Shown here piece after piece: positions 61,072 to 64,000 of a stretch of 64,000 nt of DNA. The notes below the pieces were generated by a model. That model did not search any database, had not been told where the DNA came from, and saw only the letters and a program-made list of their open reading frames with translations. Source of the DNA: Spiroplasma eriocheiris (GTDB lineage: Bacteria > Bacillota_I > Bacilli_A > Mycoplasmatales > Mycoplasmataceae). The number at the start of each line of letters is the position of its first letter. Position 1 is the stretch's first letter. A program made the translations under genes and the position numbers. Location of the stretch: the NCBI RefSeq assembly GCF_001029265.1, contig NZ_CP011856.1, positions 620,001-684,000 on the forward strand, given 5' to 3'.

Positions 61072-62245
61072 ATGAAAGATATCAGTCTTAACTTTTTGTG
61101 TCAAACATGTACACAAGAATTAACAAATAAATTAAGCTTAATTCGCGAGACCCGGCCTGATTTTTTAAAAAACTTAATATTTTTAGAAATAAAGGATAAG
61201 AGTTTAGTAGAACTAAAAGAAGAATACGATATTAAAATTGTGTTATATTTACGGTGCGCTAATCGTCATTTTGGGTTATTTGTAAAAAGTTCATTATTTG
61301 CTAAACAAGGAGTTTATAAAGATATTGTTTTAGAAAATGTCATTAATAATGAAACAAATAACATCCCAACTCCTGAACCTTCCGAATTTAAATTAACCCC
61401 ATCGCCGGTAGAAGAACCAGTTCCGGAATTAACTCCGAATTTAACTCCTGAACCAATTGTTAATGATAATAGTAATAAAAATATTAAAGAAAATTCCAAA
61501 AATGATTCTAACCATATGATGCGAAAATTCTTTATACAATATAATAATTATTTAAATAAACGATTTAAAAATTGATGATATTTATTTTGAACATTTCTTG
61601 GCGTGTTAATTTTATTATCCGCTGGAGTTGTAATTACGGTTTGACAAGTTGGTCAACATTCTGGGCAAAAACAGCAAACTGTTATTAACATTAATCAATT
61701 TAGTGGGGACTATACTACTAATCAGTATATTGTTGATGATATACTTCTAGCCATTAATTAAAAACAGCAGTGTTATCAGTTCCAACTTTAAATAACACTC
61801 TTAAATTGGCCGTTAATGATCCAAGTTCATTTTTAACAACTAAATATATTTTATCTTATGATGGCAAGTACCATGATGTTCCAATTGAAATAAATGCTAA
61901 TAATACTTCTCGTTATACTGGTACAGCAATTGTTACAATGAAGTTACGGGCAAAAAAATTGATATTAGTATTTTTAACCAAGACATTAGTAGTTTAGGTA
62001 ATGTTGAAATTAAATCGGGAACACCCCAGAGTGTTTTAGAAGGGTTATTAAATTCTCCACTTGTCTATAGCAATATTTCTAAAACATTATATAGTGCTTT
62101 ACAAGATGGCAAAATTATAATTACCTTTGATCAAACGATTCCTAATGATGGGGCACCACATGTAATAGAGGTTAAAATTGATGGGGGACAAACAGAAAAC
62201 TATTTTGGAACAGCAATTCTAAAAACAAGTCTTATTATTAAGTAA
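61072..62245 (+). pseudogene. Repeat surface protein E, two frameshifts
   Basis: Another member of the family. The N-terminal domain has FLCQTCTQEL, LRCANRHFGLF and a Pro/Glu-rich linker (LTPSPVEEPVPELTPNLTPE), then a membrane helix (LGVLILLSAGVVITVW). The frame stops at 61761 and resumes one base off; an extra T in TTAATT would restore it. It shifts again at seven A (61952-61958), where eight give RAKKIDISIFNQDI as in the paralogues. Two repeats follow. The two single-base losses suggest either early decay or phase-off states. Confidence 0.75.
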
Positions 62246-62277
62246 AATATTAAACAAAAAGTGAGAAGGATAAAACT

Positions 62278-64000
62278 ATGGGCCTAAAAGAAAAAGTATT
62301 CGCTGGACAAACAAAAAAATTTAAGCGAAAAGCTTCGAGTCTTTCAATTATTAAATTTGCCATTGCACGCGTTAAAAGTTCAATTATTATTTGAGTTTTA
62401 TTGGGTTTATCTTCCACACTATTTATTGGAATTGGTTTAATGCTCTTTTTATCATCGGCAACGGCTGAAAGTTTAATAATTAATTTTCAGTATGGGGTGT
62501 TAATTTTTAATAATATCTTTTTAATTTTATTTATTTTATTAGTAGTTACAAAAATATTTAGTCAAGAATTTGCGAATGGAACATACTTATTAATTTTATC
62601 AAAACCATATTCTCGCTTTAGTATTTTTCTTTTAAAGTTATTGTCAGTCTGACTAATGGTATTTTTTTTCCTTGGTTCTAACATGTTAATCGCATTTTTA
62701 ATTGGTTATCTTGGTGAAGTTATTACCAATAATGAAAATTATTTTAGTTTATATAAAAATTTAATTTTAAAATTATTAATTTATTCATTAATGTTAAGTT
62801 ACTTTACGATTAGTGGGACAATTTTTACTTCAACTTTTTTAAATTCCCAAGTGGTATTAATTATTAATGTTATCTTTTGTAGTTTGTTTCTAATTGGTGG
62901 AATGCCATATTCATTAATTATGAATATTGGTAATAACATTAGTTTAAATTTTGAAAATGTGACCCAAGATTATCAAGTCAAAAATATTAAAAATGCATTA
63001 TTATTTAATAAAAATGTTGAACAGGAAAATGTTAAATATCCAAAAATCTCAAAAGCCATTTATGATTTTTATATGCAAAAAGATTTGCCAACAATTAACT
63101 TAATCTTAGCTAATAATGATGATAGTAATTCCCGCACTGAACGATTAGAAAATTTATATCATCAAGTTTTTGACTTAACGAAATTTCAGCAACTGAATAA
63201 ACTAACCGGAAGTGATGTTACAAGTTGAAAGGGTACTTTTAATGGTCAGTCAATTAGTAGTATTATTACTAAAAATGTTGCCAATGGAAAAGATACTAAT
63301 ATTAATGTTACAGTTACTAACAAGTTTGCTTTTAAAACAATTGAGGAGTTCGATGATAATAATCCTTACCAACAAGAACTAAAACAATTAGTTAATTATT
63401 ATGCAAAAAACTTTGATTGAAATACATATTATAATTTAAGATTATTTTATTTTAATTCTTTAGTAACTTTTGACTCTAACGAAACTTATTTTAATGTGTA
63501 CGGTAGCGGTGATTCCGAACCAACAATTAATGATAAAGGGATTGATCCCATTGATATTTTTCAAACTTTTTATCAACAAGATAATGGTGGTTCGTTACCT
63601 TACTATGTTATTAATGATCAAACATTTAAACAAAAATTTAAAGATTTTTTTCAAAACCCAGTTTTATTTGTCACTCAAGAACTTGAAAAAAATATTATTC
63701 AAAAAGTTTATGACTATAAAATAATTCAAACTCAACCAGTAAAAATTACTAATAATCTAAAACAATATCAATCATTGTCGGAAAAATATAGTTTAATTTC
63801 AAAAGTAAATATTATTGAACATTGAAATCAAATTTGAACAAGTTCGCTTTCCTATTTACCAACTGGTTTTGCACCGCTAGAAAATAGTCATATTGATTTT
63901 GATAACCAAAAAAACTTACTAATGAGTTATCAAGATTTTCCTTTACAGTTAACAGCTGATAATAAAATTGCTCTTAATTATCAGCCTTACTTAAACATTA
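62278..64000 (+). CDS. ABC-2 type permease with large external domain (partial)
   Basis: The first 574 residues of a membrane protein that continues beyond the window. A basic N-terminus (KKFKRKASS) precedes helices at about residues 37-60, 75-97 and 120-195 (WVLLGLSSTLFIGIGLMLFL; FSQEFANGTYLLILSKPYSR between helices, as in ABC-2 permeases). After about residue 225 there is a long soluble region rich in Asn, Asp and Tyr, probably outside. Such permeases usually pair with an ATPase gene; none is visible upstream. It follows GAGAAGGA after the frameshifted surface gene E. Confidence 0.8.

Overview
This window is a mollicute chromosome segment, most likely Spiroplasma. TGA is read as tryptophan throughout: aspS, tkt, parE, parC and the transporters are intact only if TGA is sense. 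The DNA is very AT-rich. A lipoprotein at 56139-57104 resembles the surface lipoprotein spiralin, which suggests the Citri side of the genus. I ran no database search, so species is not assigned, and every family call rests on motifs read by eye.

Layout. 1-4900: end of hisS, aspS, a DUF896 protein, a small membrane protein on the minus strand, and transketolase. 5000-11100: three tandem genes for membrane-anchored surface proteins built from ~90-residue repeats. 11300-12450: a YneF-like protein and plsY. 12770-14690: a lipoprotein with five near-identical 297-bp repeats. 14870-20850: topoisomerase IV (parE and parC) with an unknown gene wedged between. 20930-23280: an ABC exporter, rpmG and an acetyltransferase. 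23420-29010: accessory genes, including a protein with an aerolysin/ETX-like stretch and two AT-rich coiled-coil-type proteins, interrupted by an azoreductase. 29160-34420: two transporters and a large anchored surface protein. 34610-38700: a tight operon for sulfur amino acids and thiol redox (C-S lyase, CoA-disulfide reductase/NADH oxidase, cystine-type symporter). 38770-42020: small metabolic and membrane genes. 42480-53240: an accessory island with an 898-residue unknown protein, a secreted protein, a helicase-nuclease and its coupled partner. 53370-57100: a membrane protein, DNA polymerase IV, a hexapeptide acetyltransferase and the spiralin-like lipoprotein. 57180-64000: a metallo-hydrolase remnant, two further surface-repeat genes carrying frameshifts, and an ABC-2 permease running off the end.

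Three observations stand out. First, eight short leaders (near 5009, 23322, 26200, 27254, 39452, 42411, 45386 and 57816) share one geometry despite different sequences: a segment X, its complement X', then X again followed by a T-run. X' forms the 5' arm of a terminator-like hairpin and can also pair with the first X. Seven of them stand before accessory genes and one is an orphan. Second, runs of seven A occur where eight are needed: at the start of the helicase, in the third surface gene (two intact paralogues have A8 at the same codons) and in the fourth. This looks like on/off switching by homopolymer slippage, though sequencing error must be excluded. Third, the helicase-nuclease and its translationally coupled partner sit alone in the island and form a candidate defence or DNA-processing module.
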